A DNA stretch of 64,000 nucleotides, taken from contig NZ_CP107772.1 in the NCBI RefSeq assembly GCF_036345155.1, positions 9,176,001 through 9,240,000 of the forward strand, written 5' to 3'. The notes under the pieces were generated by a model that was not told the origin of the DNA, searched no databases, and was given only the letters and a program-made list of their open reading frames with translations. The position numbers and the translations under genes were made by a program. Every line of letters starts with the position of its first letter. Position 1 is the first letter of the stretch. Below, piece by piece: positions 50,988 through 59,649 of this stretch. Source of the stretch: Streptomyces sp. NBC_00582 (GTDB lineage Bacteria > Actinomycetota > Actinomycetes > Streptomycetales > Streptomycetaceae).

Positions 50988-52469
50988 GTGACCGTGATCC
51001 ACGAGATCAACACCCTTGTCTGGCTGGAGGGGCTGAGCCGTCGTCTCGGCCGCCGGATCACCCTGGGCGAGGTGCCCGGCGAGATCTGGGACGAGGTCGC
51101 CCGGCCCGGCGTCGACACCGTCTGGCTGATGGGCGTCTGGGAACGCAGCCCGGCCGGCCTGCGGATCGCGCTGAGCGACCAGAACCTCCTCGGATCGTTC
51201 CGCGAGGCCCTGCCCGACCTCACCGAGGCGGACATCACCGGATCCCCGTACTGCGTCCGCGACTACGTCGTCGACCCGTCCCTCGGCGGCCCCGGCGGCC
51301 TGGCCGCCGCCCGCGCCCAACTCGCCGCCCGTGGACTGCGGTTGATCCTCGACCACGTCCCCAACCATGTGGCCCCCGACCACCCCTGGCTCACCACGCA
51401 CCCCGACCGCCTGATCCGGGGCACCGCCGACGACCTCGCCCGCGACCCCGGCGCCCATCTGGAGGCGGCGGGACGGATCTTCGCCCGGGGCCGTGACCCG
51501 TACTTCCCGCCCTGGCCGGACGTCGTGCAACTCGACGCGTTCAGCGAGGAGCTGCGGGAGGCGACGGTCGACACCCTCGTGTCCATCGGGGACCAGGCGG
51601 ACGGCGTGCGCTGCGACATGGCGATGCTGATGACGAACGACGTGTTCGCCAAGACCTGGGGGGAGAGGGCGGGGCCCGTGCCCGTCGAGGACTTCTGGCC
51701 CTCCGTCCTGCCGCGGGTGCGCGCCCGCCACCCCGACCTCCTCCTCGTCGCGGAGGCCTACTGGGACCTCGAATGGACCCTCCAGCAGCAGGGCTTCGAC
51801 CACTGCTACGACAAACGGCTCTACGACCGGCTCGTCCACGAGGACGCCGGTGCCGTGCGCGCCCATCTCGGCGCCGACCTCGCCTACCAGCGGGGCCTGG
51901 TCCGTTTCCTGGAGAACCACGACGAGCCGCGCGCCGCCACCGCCCTGCCCGGTGGCCGGGACCGCGCGGCGGCCGTGACCGTCGCGACCCTGCCCGGCGC
52001 CACCCTCTGGCACGAGGGCCAGTTCGAGGGACGCGGGGTCCGGCTCCCCGTGTTCCTGCGCCGCGCCCCCGAGGAACCGGCCGACGCGTCGCTACGGGAC
52101 TTCTACGGCCGGCTGCTCCCGGCCGCGGCCGGGATCCGCCGGGGCGAGTGGCGACAGCTCACCCCGACCGGCCGGCCCGACGACGACACCCACACCCGGC
52201 TGCTCGCCTGGACCTGGACGGACCCGGACGCCCGCCATCTCGTCGTCGTCAACCACTGCGACCGGCCGTCCCGGGCGAGGATCCCCCTGCCCTGGGACGG
52301 GATGCGCGGACACGCGTACCGCCTGACCGACCTGCTCACCGGACTGACGTACGACCGCGACGGCGACGAGCTGACCGACCCGGGCCTCTTCGTCGCCCTG
52401 GAGCCCTGGCAGGCCCACCTCCTCGAGATCAGCCCATGCTCTTCGCCCCGTCCAGGGACTCCCGGATGA
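50988..52469 (+). CDS. GH13 alpha-amylase-family glycosidase
   Basis: A 493-residue cytoplasmic GH13 enzyme. Conserved regions: LILDHVPNHVAPDH (region I), GVRCDMAMLM with the nucleophile Asp (region II), LLLVAEAYWDLEW with the acid/base Glu (region III) and VRFLENHDEPRAA with the transition-state Asp (region IV). The order and spacing fit a full (beta/alpha)8 barrel plus a C-terminal beta-domain. Substrate is an alpha-glucan, trehalose or sucrose-type sugar, not decided by sequence. GAGGAG precedes GTG 50988. Its 3' end overlaps the DinB gene on the other strand by 41 bases. Confidence 0.9.
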   Translation: MTVIHEINTLVWLEGLSRRLGRRITLGEVPGEIWDEVARPGVDTVWLMGVWERSPAGLRIALSDQNLLGSFREALPDLTEADITGSPYCVRDYVVDPSLGGPGGLAAARAQLAARGLRLILDHVPNHVAPDHPWLTTHPDRLIRGTADDLARDPGAHLEAAGRIFARGRDPYFPPWPDVVQLDAFSEELREATVDTLVSIGDQADGVRCDMAMLMTNDVFAKTWGERAGPVPVEDFWPSVLPRVRARHPDLLLVAEAYWDLEWTLQQQGFDHCYDKRLYDRLVHEDAGAVRAHLGADLAYQRGLVRFLENHDEPRAATALPGGRDRAAAVTVATLPGATLWHEGQFEGRGVRLPVFLRRAPEEPADASLRDFYGRLLPAAAGIRRGEWRQLTPTGRPDDDTHTRLLAWTWTDPDARHLVVVNHCDRPSRARIPLPWDGMRGHAYRLTDLLTGLTYDRDGDELTDPGLFVALEPWQAHLLEISPCSSPRPGTPG

Positions 52470-52968
52470 TGTCGGCATGACCGGCGTGCTGGGCGGTCTC
52501 GGCGATGATGTGGATCAGCGCCCGGCGCGCCGACCAGCGCGCGCCCGGCGCGAACCACGGCGCCTTCGGCAACGGGTGGTCCACGTCCAGGCCCGGCAGA
52601 CCGGCGACCAGCTCGTCCGTACGGCGGGCCACCTCCTCGTACTCCTTCAGGACGCCCGCGAGCGTCTCGCCCGGCAGCATCCGGAACTCGTCGGCCCGCC
52701 GGGCGAAGTCCTCCTCGGTCATGGAGTCGAAGTCGCCCAGGGCCGACGGCCCCTCGACGATGAACTGCGCCCAGCTGCGCTCCGTCGCGGTCACGTGCTT
52801 GATCAGACCGCCCAGGCACAGCTCACTGGCCGTGGTCCGCTGCCCGGCCTGCTCGTCGGTGAGCTCGCGGGTGGTGAACCGAAGGAAGTGGCGGGCCTGC
52901 GCCAGCTCGTTCAGCAGGTCGGCGCGCTCACCGGTGACGGTGCGGGCGGGGGTGGTGGAGTCGGTCAT
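52429..52968 (-). CDS. DinB-family (DUF664) protein
   Basis: A 179-residue four-helix-bundle protein of the DinB superfamily. Metal-ligand histidines are seen at LGGLIKHVTATERSW (about residue 57) and IIAETAQHAGHADIIRESLDG (about residues 156-165). Family members bind zinc or nickel; some are thiol S-transferases that use mycothiol or bacillithiol. The true activity is unknown. It overlaps the GH13 gene tail to tail by 41 bases. A perfect palindrome lies 52-68 bases upstream of the start. Confidence 0.88.
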   Translation of the reverse strand: MTDSTTPARTVTGERADLLNELAQARHFLRFTTRELTDEQAGQRTTASELCLGGLIKHVTATERSWAQFIVEGPSALGDFDSMTEEDFARRADEFRMLPGETLAGVLKEYEEVARRTDELVAGLPGLDVDHPLPKAPWFAPGARWSARRALIHIIAETAQHAGHADIIRESLDGAKSMG

Positions 52969-53006
52969 GGTCCTCTTCTTCCGTGTCGTCGCGGTCGAGT
53001 ACCACG

Positions 53007-54827
53007 TTAGGCGCCATAGAGGTCAGATCCTGACCTAAAACCCCAGGCCGTGGCGCACAACGCGCGCTCCACTTCGCCCGTGTAGCAGGCGGCCGCCAGC
53101 CAGGCCCGGGCGAAACGGGGGGTGTCGGCCGGGAGCAGACGGCCGAACGCGTCACGGGCGCGGTCCGCCGCCGTGGCGTGCAGCTCGTCGAGCACGGCCG
53201 CCCCGGTGGCGAACCCGGTACGGCGCAACCGGGCCGGATCGCCCGCCGCGCCGCCCGGGAAGGCCAGCACCCTGCGGCCTCCGGACACCGCCTGGTGCAC
53301 CCGGCGGCGCAGCAGGTGCAGCGGGGCCTCGTCCGGCACGGGAGCGGCGCCGGGCGGCACGGCCGGGGCGGGCAGATCGGCGCGCTGGAGACGGTCCAGA
53401 CCGAGATCGACCCGGACACCCGGCTGGGAGGGGTGTTCGGCCGCCAGCAGCAGGGCCCGGGGGAGCGGACCCGGGGCCAGCCGGGCGACCACGCGCAGCC
53501 GACTGCCGCGGGCCGCCGCCAGCAGGCGGAGGTTCTCCCGGTGGGGGAGCGCCGGATCGTCGTGCGCCGCGGCCAGTCGCAACGTGAGCCCGTCGCAGTC
53601 GGCCAGCAGACAGTCACCCGTCGCCTCCCGGACGGTCCCGACGAGGGTGACGTCGAGGAAGAGCAGGTCGTGGGGGCCGCCGGCCAGGGCACGGGCCACC
53701 TGCTCGGCGACGGGCACCGCCCACAGCCGGTCCAGCGGCTCCCCGCGCCACTGTGCGCCGGCCGCGCGGACCGCCCGTACCCCCGCCCCGGCGCCCAGCC
53801 GTCCCGTCGGCGACACCGTCGCGCCGGACACGGCGAGCCCCGCCCGCGACAGCTCGCGATGGGTCAGGGCCGTGTCGCCGATCCGCACCGTCCGGTCGGC
53901 GGCGCCGGTGGCCCGCCCGGGACCGCCCGGGGCCACGTCGGAGACCGTGTAGAGGCGGCCCTCCGCGTCCGCCGTCCAGGTGACCGCGCCCGCGTACCCG
54001 GTCGCCGTCAGTACGGGCTCCGAGAACAGCCCGTACAGCCGCAGCGAACCGTCCGGGGTGTACGGCTGCCGTACCGTCCCGCGCAGCTCCGTCAGCTCGG
54101 CGCCCGCCGCCTCGGGCAGCCGGTGCGCCACGCCCAGCACCGTGCGCAGCGCCTCGACGAGGTCGGGCAGCCGGTAGGCCGGGTCCGCCGACCGGGCCGC
54201 GCGCACCCCGGTCACCACGGTGACCGCCGCCGAGGCGGCCCGGGGGAGCCCGGCGAGCCGTGCGGTGTGCGCGGCCCGCAGCAATTCGGCCTGGAGCACG
54301 GCACCGGCCCCGTCCGTGCCGGCCTCGAGGACGGCGGCCGCCGCCTCGAAGACGGCGCGGGCGGCGGCGAGCTCGCCGGGGGAGGGGGCCTCGGGCCCGG
54401 GCTGGGGCTGCGGGGCCCGCGGGCTCGCCGCCGTGGGCACGGCCGGTGCGCCCGGCCCCTGCCGCTCCCCCGGCACCGCGACGTCCTCCGCCTCCGGCAC
54501 CGCGACGTCCTCCGCCTCCGGCACCGTGACGTCCTCCGCCACCGGCGCCGCCGAGGCCGCCGCCGCGCGGTGCAGACAGTCCGGGGCGAGCAGACAGCCG
54601 CACCGGACCGCGTCCGCGCCGGTCACCACCCCGCCGGGCGCGTGCAGTTCGAGGTCGGTGTCGTCGTCGATCGCGATGCGCACGGTGTCCCCGTCGCGGA
54701 CGACGGGACGCGCCGCCAGCTTGGCCACGCCCGCGTCGAGCCGCTTGCGCAGCCGGGGTGACAGCGCCTCGACCAGTTCGGCGGTCACGGACGGGGCGAC
54801 CGGAGGCAGCCGCGGACTCGTGCTCAT
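53007..54827 (-). CDS. SWIM zinc-finger protein (module 2, YehQ-like)
   Basis: A 606-residue protein. The SWIM-like motif CGCLLAPDCLH (CxCx5CxH) is at about residues 78-88, after a short beta-rich start (RDGDTVRIAIDDDTDLEL). A repeat-rich acidic linker (VPEAEDVA) at about 95-120 and a large C-terminal region of mixed strands and helices follow (LLADCDGLTLRLAAAHDD, HLLRRRVHQAVSGGRRVLAFPGG). The ATG at 54827 overlaps the stop of the DUF5682-vWA gene (ATGA). It is the last gene of the module and corresponds in position and zinc finger to E. coli YehQ. The SWIM finger likely binds nucleic acid or a protein target. Confidence 0.8.
   Translation of the reverse strand: MSTSPRLPPVAPSVTAELVEALSPRLRKRLDAGVAKLAARPVVRDGDTVRIAIDDDTDLELHAPGGVVTGADAVRCGCLLAPDCLHRAAAASAAPVAEDVTVPEAEDVAVPEAEDVAVPGERQGPGAPAVPTAASPRAPQPQPGPEAPSPGELAAARAVFEAAAAVLEAGTDGAGAVLQAELLRAAHTARLAGLPRAASAAVTVVTGVRAARSADPAYRLPDLVEALRTVLGVAHRLPEAAGAELTELRGTVRQPYTPDGSLRLYGLFSEPVLTATGYAGAVTWTADAEGRLYTVSDVAPGGPGRATGAADRTVRIGDTALTHRELSRAGLAVSGATVSPTGRLGAGAGVRAVRAAGAQWRGEPLDRLWAVPVAEQVARALAGGPHDLLFLDVTLVGTVREATGDCLLADCDGLTLRLAAAHDDPALPHRENLRLLAAARGSRLRVVARLAPGPLPRALLLAAEHPSQPGVRVDLGLDRLQRADLPAPAVPPGAAPVPDEAPLHLLRRRVHQAVSGGRRVLAFPGGAAGDPARLRRTGFATGAAVLDELHATAADRARDAFGRLLPADTPRFARAWLAAACYTGEVERALCATAWGFRSGSDLYGA
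53020..53036. promoter_or_regulatory. Perfect 7-bp inverted repeat upstream of DinB gene
   Basis: AGGTCAG-ATC-CTGACCT. It lies 52-68 bases before the DinB start and inside the last codons of the SWIM gene. A dyad of this size and position suits a TetR- or XRE-type operator for the DinB gene. Confidence 0.45.
54478..54549 (-). repeat. Three 24-bp in-frame repeats in the SWIM gene
   Basis: Units at 54478-54501, 54502-54525 (identical) and 54526-54549 (four differences). They encode AEDV(A/T)VPE-type repeats, a flexible acidic linker just after the zinc finger. Confidence 0.9.
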
Positions 54828-57800
54828 GCGATCTTCTCCCCTACCCAGCGGGCGAGTTCGAGCGGACTGAGGGCGGCCACGGGCATACCCGCCGAGACGA
54901 GCTGCCCCGCGACGCCGGTGGAGTAGCGCGGCCGACCGGTGTCGTCGAGGCTCGCGCAGCCCAGCACATGACAGCCGGCGCCGACCAGGGCGCGGACCTC
55001 GGCGAGCAGCCCGCCTAGCGGATACCCCTCCTCGAAGTCGCTGACGACCACGACGAGGGTGCGCGAGGGCACGGTGACCAGCTCGCGCGCGTGCCGCAGA
55101 CCCGCCGCGATGTGCGTGCCGCCCCCGACGCTCACCTCCAGCAACAGCGACAGCGGGTCCTCGACATGCCCGGTGAGATCCATGACCTCCGTGGAGAAGG
55201 ACAGGAAGTGCGTGGACAGGGTCGGCACACCGGCCAGCACCGAGGCCGTGAGCGCCGCCCACACCGTGGAGGCCTCCATGGACCCCGACACGTCCGTGAC
55301 CAGGATCAGCCGCCAGTCGGCGGCCCGCCGGGCGCGGGTACGGAACACCGGGTGCTCGGGGATGACCCGAACCGTGCCGTCCGGGCCGCGCCGGGCCGTC
55401 GCCAGATTGGCCCGCAGCGTACGGGGCAGGTCGAGACCGCCGCCCGGCCGCCGACTGGGCCGCGGCAGCACCGTGCCGTGCAGCGCCGGACGCAACCGGG
55501 TGGCCAGCTCCCGGGTGAGCGCGTCCACCAGCCGTCGGACGAGCGGACGCAACGCGGCCAGCCGGGCCTCGGGCAGGCCGCCCGCGTGGCTCAGCACGGT
55601 GCGCAGCAGATCCACCGAGGGGCGCACGCTGTCCGCGTCCAGCTCCGTCAGCACGTCCTTGCGGCCCTCCGCCGCGGCCGCCGCCAGCACCTCCTCCCGG
55701 ATGCCCGGCCCGAACAGCGCCGCCAGCTCCTCCGACCACTCCCGCACCCCGGGATACGGCACCTCCCGGCCGCCGCCTGCGCCGGCACCCGTGAGATCAC
55801 CCCGGCTGCCCTCGCCGCGCCCGCTGCCGTACAGCTCGTCCAGGGCGGTGGCGAGCGGCGCGGCGGACGCGGGCAGCCGGTCCCGCCGTCGGCCCAGGAC
55901 GAGCCGCCAGCGGTCGGCCGGGGCGAGCTGCCGCTCGCCTCCCCCGATCCCGCGAACCGGGCTCCGCCCGGTGACCTCCTCGGTGACCTTCTCGGTTCCG
56001 TGTCGCGGAGCGGGCAGCAGTCCGAGGGAGCGCAGGGCGGCCTGCGCCGCGAGGTCGGCCCGGGTCCAGGCGGCCAGCGCGGCGGGGTCCACCCCGCCCG
56101 TGTCCGCGACCCGGTCCGTGCCGAGGCGTTCCTCCACGGCCGACAGGAGCCGGTCGCGGGCCGCCGGGCTCAGCGTGTCGAAGCCGCCCCGCAGCGCCGG
56201 AAGCCGGTCCAGGAAGGCCCGGTCGGACAGTTCCGCCACCCGGTCGAGCAGCGGATCCAGGGTTTCGGCCGCCGCCTCCAGCAACGGCCCCGCGGCCGTC
56301 AGCAGCCCGGTCAGCCGGGCGGCCAGCGCGGAGCGCGCCCCGGGATCCACGGCCCCGTCGACCCATGAGGCCACCCGGTCCCCGAACACCCGCGCGTCCT
56401 CCTGCCCGAGCAGCACCCGTACGGCCCCGGCGGCGCCGCGCATCAACGGCGAACCGCCGGCCGCCAGCCGGGCGAGGGCGTCGGTGAGCCGGATGCCGCC
56501 CAGCAGATCCGCCCGATGGGCGAGTTCGAGCAGGGCGTGCGCGTCGGCCGGGTCCTCGGAACCCGTCAGACCGTCCACCTGCCGCACCGCCGCCGACGTC
56601 AGCAGCTCGGCCACGGCGGCCGCCCGCACCGTACGGTCCTCGTCGGCGCCGAGCCCGGCGACATGACCGGAGCGGACCCGGTCCAACAGGGCCAGAGCGC
56701 CGAGGAGTTCGGGCAGGGTACCGACCTGCGGCAGGGTCTCGGCGAGGTCGTCGAGCCGTTCGTCCGCCAGCGCCGGCAGACCGCACTCCGCCGCCCGCGC
56801 CAGCCCCTCCAGCACCTGCGCGCCGGTCGAGCCGCCCTCGTCCCGCTCCGCGCGCCGCCGCTCCCGCAGCACCCCCTCGGCGGCCTGGGCGGCGGTCACC
56901 CCGCGCACCCCGGCCGCGGTCAGCATGGCCGCGGTGGCCGGCGTCCAGCGCACCTCCCACCGGGAGGTCAGCGCCTCGGCCCCGCCCGCCCCGGCGACTT
57001 CCTTGGCCTCCCCGTACGGCACCCCGCACACCGTCAGCCGGCGCAGCAGCAGCTCTCGTCGCCGGTCGAGGTCGGAGCGCAGCGGGTCGAGGCGCAGGTC
57101 CTTCGCCGTCGCCGTGCCGCTGCCCGGTCCGGGCAGCCCCAGTTCCGCGACCTCGGCCTCGACGGCCGGCGCGAGACCGCTGCGCGGGGCCGCCGGGGCA
57201 GGACGGCCGGTGCGGGTGCCGACCAGCACCCGCTCCATCGCCCGCGCCACGGCCCGGCCCCGCCCGTAGGGTTCGCCCTGGGTGAGCACCGTGGTCACCG
57301 CCTCGACCAGCTCGCCCCGCCCCGCCGCCGGGAGCCCGCGCAGCCGGGCCAGGTCCGAGGCGAGCCGGGTGATCTCCCGGGCGTCGGCGGGTCCGGACGG
57401 ATGTCCGAGCTCCCGCAGCTCCGCGCACACCCGCACGGCCGCCCCCGTCAACGCCTCCTCCAGCGCGGCCGGGTCCCCGGCCGCCCGCAGCACCAGGTCC
57501 TGCCACTCCGGGTCCCGGATCCCGGCCGGATAGCCGGACCGCTCGTCCAGGAGGGCGTAGGTGTACGGGATCAGCGACGTGGTCCAGGACGTGCCCCCGC
57601 CGTCGGAGACCGGGTCCTCCTCCGTGTCCCGCGACGCCGTCAGCGCGGGCGCGTGGAAGGCGCCGACGACCACCGCGGCCCGCTGCCCGTCCGCGGTGGC
57701 CTCGGCGATCCGGGCCCGCATCCACCGTTCCCGGCGCAGGTCCAGCTCAGGTACCCCGCCCGCGGCGGCCGCGTCCTCGCGCAGCGCCCACCCCGTCAGC

Positions 57801-58387
57801 AGGGCCGCCCGGCGCAGGGCCTCCGGCGGGGAGCCCGGCGCGGTGGCCTCGACGAGCCGGTCCCACAGGTCGTCCCCGGGACGCCCCGTCAGCCGGGACC
57901 GCAGCGCGGAGGTGAGCCCGAGGGACTCCCCGGACGCCGTGGAGCCGCGCCCCTCGCCCCAGGCCCGGTGCGCGAGCGGCAGATCGCAGGCGACCACCGC
58001 AACGCCGTGCCGAGCGGCCCACCGCACGGCCGCCAGCTCGGGCGAGAAGTCGGCGAACGGGTAGAAGGCCGGCCCGGTCGGACCCCGGCCGTCCGAGGGC
58101 GCGGCGGCGAGGGCGACCGGCGCCCGGGTCTCCTCGTGCCCCAGCCACGGCAGCCACTCCTGCATCTCGGCCGGCAGCTCGACGAGCACCACGTCCGGCC
58201 GCGCCGCGTCGAGCAGCGCGGGCACGGCCGCCGCCAACGACGGAGCGTGGTGCCGTACACCGATGAGACAGGGCGCCGCGGGGTCGGTGAGGGCGGCGAG
58301 GGCCTCCTCGGGGGAGCTGGGCGCCTGGAGCGCCTTGCCGGTGGGGTCCCCCTCGGCGGCGGGGGCGACCCCCTGGGAGAGCGACAC
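54824..58387 (-). CDS. DUF5682-vWA fusion protein (YehM-YehP-like)
   Basis: An 1187-residue protein. The N-terminal DUF5682 domain has LIGVRHHAPSLAAAVPALL, PDVVLVELPAEM, FYPFADFSPELAAVRWA and VVVGAFHAPAL, which recall YehM. A long helical middle (about 330-850) is followed by a C-terminal vWA domain with MIDAS motif VTDVSGSMEAS near residue 1030, VGGGTHIAAGL and VVVVSDFEEG. In E. coli these are two genes, yehM and yehP. GTG 58387 has GGAGGG upstream and lies only five bases from the stop of the MoxR gene. The vWA part should dock on the MoxR ATPase through its metal site. Confidence 0.85.
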   Translation of the reverse strand: MSLSQGVAPAAEGDPTGKALQAPSSPEEALAALTDPAAPCLIGVRHHAPSLAAAVPALLDAARPDVVLVELPAEMQEWLPWLGHEETRAPVALAAAPSDGRGPTGPAFYPFADFSPELAAVRWAARHGVAVVACDLPLAHRAWGEGRGSTASGESLGLTSALRSRLTGRPGDDLWDRLVEATAPGSPPEALRRAALLTGWALREDAAAAGGVPELDLRRERWMRARIAEATADGQRAAVVVGAFHAPALTASRDTEEDPVSDGGGTSWTTSLIPYTYALLDERSGYPAGIRDPEWQDLVLRAAGDPAALEEALTGAAVRVCAELRELGHPSGPADAREITRLASDLARLRGLPAAGRGELVEAVTTVLTQGEPYGRGRAVARAMERVLVGTRTGRPAPAAPRSGLAPAVEAEVAELGLPGPGSGTATAKDLRLDPLRSDLDRRRELLLRRLTVCGVPYGEAKEVAGAGGAEALTSRWEVRWTPATAAMLTAAGVRGVTAAQAAEGVLRERRRAERDEGGSTGAQVLEGLARAAECGLPALADERLDDLAETLPQVGTLPELLGALALLDRVRSGHVAGLGADEDRTVRAAAVAELLTSAAVRQVDGLTGSEDPADAHALLELAHRADLLGGIRLTDALARLAAGGSPLMRGAAGAVRVLLGQEDARVFGDRVASWVDGAVDPGARSALAARLTGLLTAAGPLLEAAAETLDPLLDRVAELSDRAFLDRLPALRGGFDTLSPAARDRLLSAVEERLGTDRVADTGGVDPAALAAWTRADLAAQAALRSLGLLPAPRHGTEKVTEEVTGRSPVRGIGGGERQLAPADRWRLVLGRRRDRLPASAAPLATALDELYGSGRGEGSRGDLTGAGAGGGREVPYPGVREWSEELAALFGPGIREEVLAAAAAEGRKDVLTELDADSVRPSVDLLRTVLSHAGGLPEARLAALRPLVRRLVDALTRELATRLRPALHGTVLPRPSRRPGGGLDLPRTLRANLATARRGPDGTVRVIPEHPVFRTRARRAADWRLILVTDVSGSMEASTVWAALTASVLAGVPTLSTHFLSFSTEVMDLTGHVEDPLSLLLEVSVGGGTHIAAGLRHARELVTVPSRTLVVVVSDFEEGYPLGGLLAEVRALVGAGCHVLGCASLDDTGRPRYSTGVAGQLVSAGMPVAALSPLELARWVGEKIA

Positions 58388-58392
58388 GGCCG

Positions 58393-59649
58393 TCAGCCCT
58401 CCAGGACCGTGCGCAGGTCCCACAGGGTCCGCCAGGTGGCGGAGCCCTGCTCGGCGCGGCGCCGCACGGGACCGTCCCAGTACCCGCGCAGCCGGGCCGC
58501 GTCGGCCGGGTCGTCCTTGCGGACCACGCCGAGCAGATGGCCCGGCAGCAGGCCGAGCACATCACGGTCGCCCGGGAAGTAGGCCGCCGCGAGCCCCAGC
58601 GCGCCCGCGACCGACACGGCCTCCGCCGTGCTCATCACCGTGGACGGCCGCTCCACCTCCCAGCCCTCCGCCGACCGGCCCTCCCGCAGATCGCGGAAGG
58701 CGGTGACGAGCGCCTCCAGCACCGCGTCGTCGACCTGGAAGGGCGCCCCGGCCCGCTCCACGGAGGCCCGTGCCTGGCTGCGCACCAGCGCGGTCTCCGC
58801 GTCGAGGTCCGGGATCGGGCCGACCGTCTCGAAGTTGAAGCGGCGCTTGAGGGCCGCGGACATCTCCGAGACGCCCTTGTCCCGCAGGTTGGCCGTGGCG
58901 ATCAGATTGAAGCCGGGCGCCGAGTGTGCCAACGCGTCGTCCGTGCCCGCCAGTTCGGGCACCGCGATCCGCCGCTCCGACAGCAGCGACACCAGCGAGT
59001 CCTGCACCTCCGGCAGACACCGGGTGACCTCCTCGACCCGGGCGATGCCACCCCGGCGCATGGCGGTCAGCACCGGCGAGGGCACCAGCGCCTGCCGGCT
59101 GGGCCCCTGCGCCAGCAACAGGGCGTAGTTCCAGCCGTACTTGAGCTGGTCCTCGGTGGTGCCCGCGGTGCCCTGCACGACCAGGCCGCTGGTACCGCAC
59201 ACGGCGGCCGACAGCAGCTCGGACAGCATGGACTTGGCGGTGCCGGGCTCACCGACGAGCAGCAGACCCCGCTCTCCGGCGAGCGTCACGACGCACCGCT
59301 CCACCAGGGCCCGGTCACCGACGAACTTGCCCTCCACGACCAGTCGGCGCGGCACGCCCTCGGGCGCCTCGACGTCGTCGGGGAGCTTCAGGGCCCGGCC
59401 GTCGCTGCCCATGACGAAGGTGACGACCGCACGCGGGGTGAGCCGCCAGGCGGGCGGCCGCGGACCGTCGTCGTACGCGGCGAGGAAGGCCAGTTCACCG
59501 GCGTACCGCTCCTCGGGCGGGACGATCTGGCGGGCGTTCTCGGGGGCGAGGGTGCTGGTCGTCGCGGCGGTCATCGCGGTGCGTTCTTCCGGTTCGGACG
59601 GGAGGGTGGTCGGCGTCGGCCCCTGGGGCGGGGGCGGGACGGTGGTCAT
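58393..59649 (-). CDS. MoxR-family AAA+ ATPase (module 2, YehL-like)
   Basis: A 418-residue AAA+ ATPase. Walker A is LLLVGEPGTAKSMLSELL near residue 135, with Lys-Ser. A Walker B-like GGIARVEEVTRCLPEVQDSL lies near 198; the usual DE is replaced by EE. Sensor 1 is FNLIATANLRDKGVSEMSAALKRRFNFE, which includes the arginine finger. The ATG at 59649 overlaps the upstream stop by four bases; an in-frame ATG at 59574 is an alternative without coupling. In E. coli the corresponding YehL is linked with SWIM, vWA and DUF5682 genes. Confidence 0.92.
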   Translation of the reverse strand: MTTVPPPPQGPTPTTLPSEPEERTAMTAATTSTLAPENARQIVPPEERYAGELAFLAAYDDGPRPPAWRLTPRAVVTFVMGSDGRALKLPDDVEAPEGVPRRLVVEGKFVGDRALVERCVVTLAGERGLLLVGEPGTAKSMLSELLSAAVCGTSGLVVQGTAGTTEDQLKYGWNYALLLAQGPSRQALVPSPVLTAMRRGGIARVEEVTRCLPEVQDSLVSLLSERRIAVPELAGTDDALAHSAPGFNLIATANLRDKGVSEMSAALKRRFNFETVGPIPDLDAETALVRSQARASVERAGAPFQVDDAVLEALVTAFRDLREGRSAEGWEVERPSTVMSTAEAVSVAGALGLAAAYFPGDRDVLGLLPGHLLGVVRKDDPADAARLRGYWDGPVRRRAEQGSATWRTLWDLRTVLEG

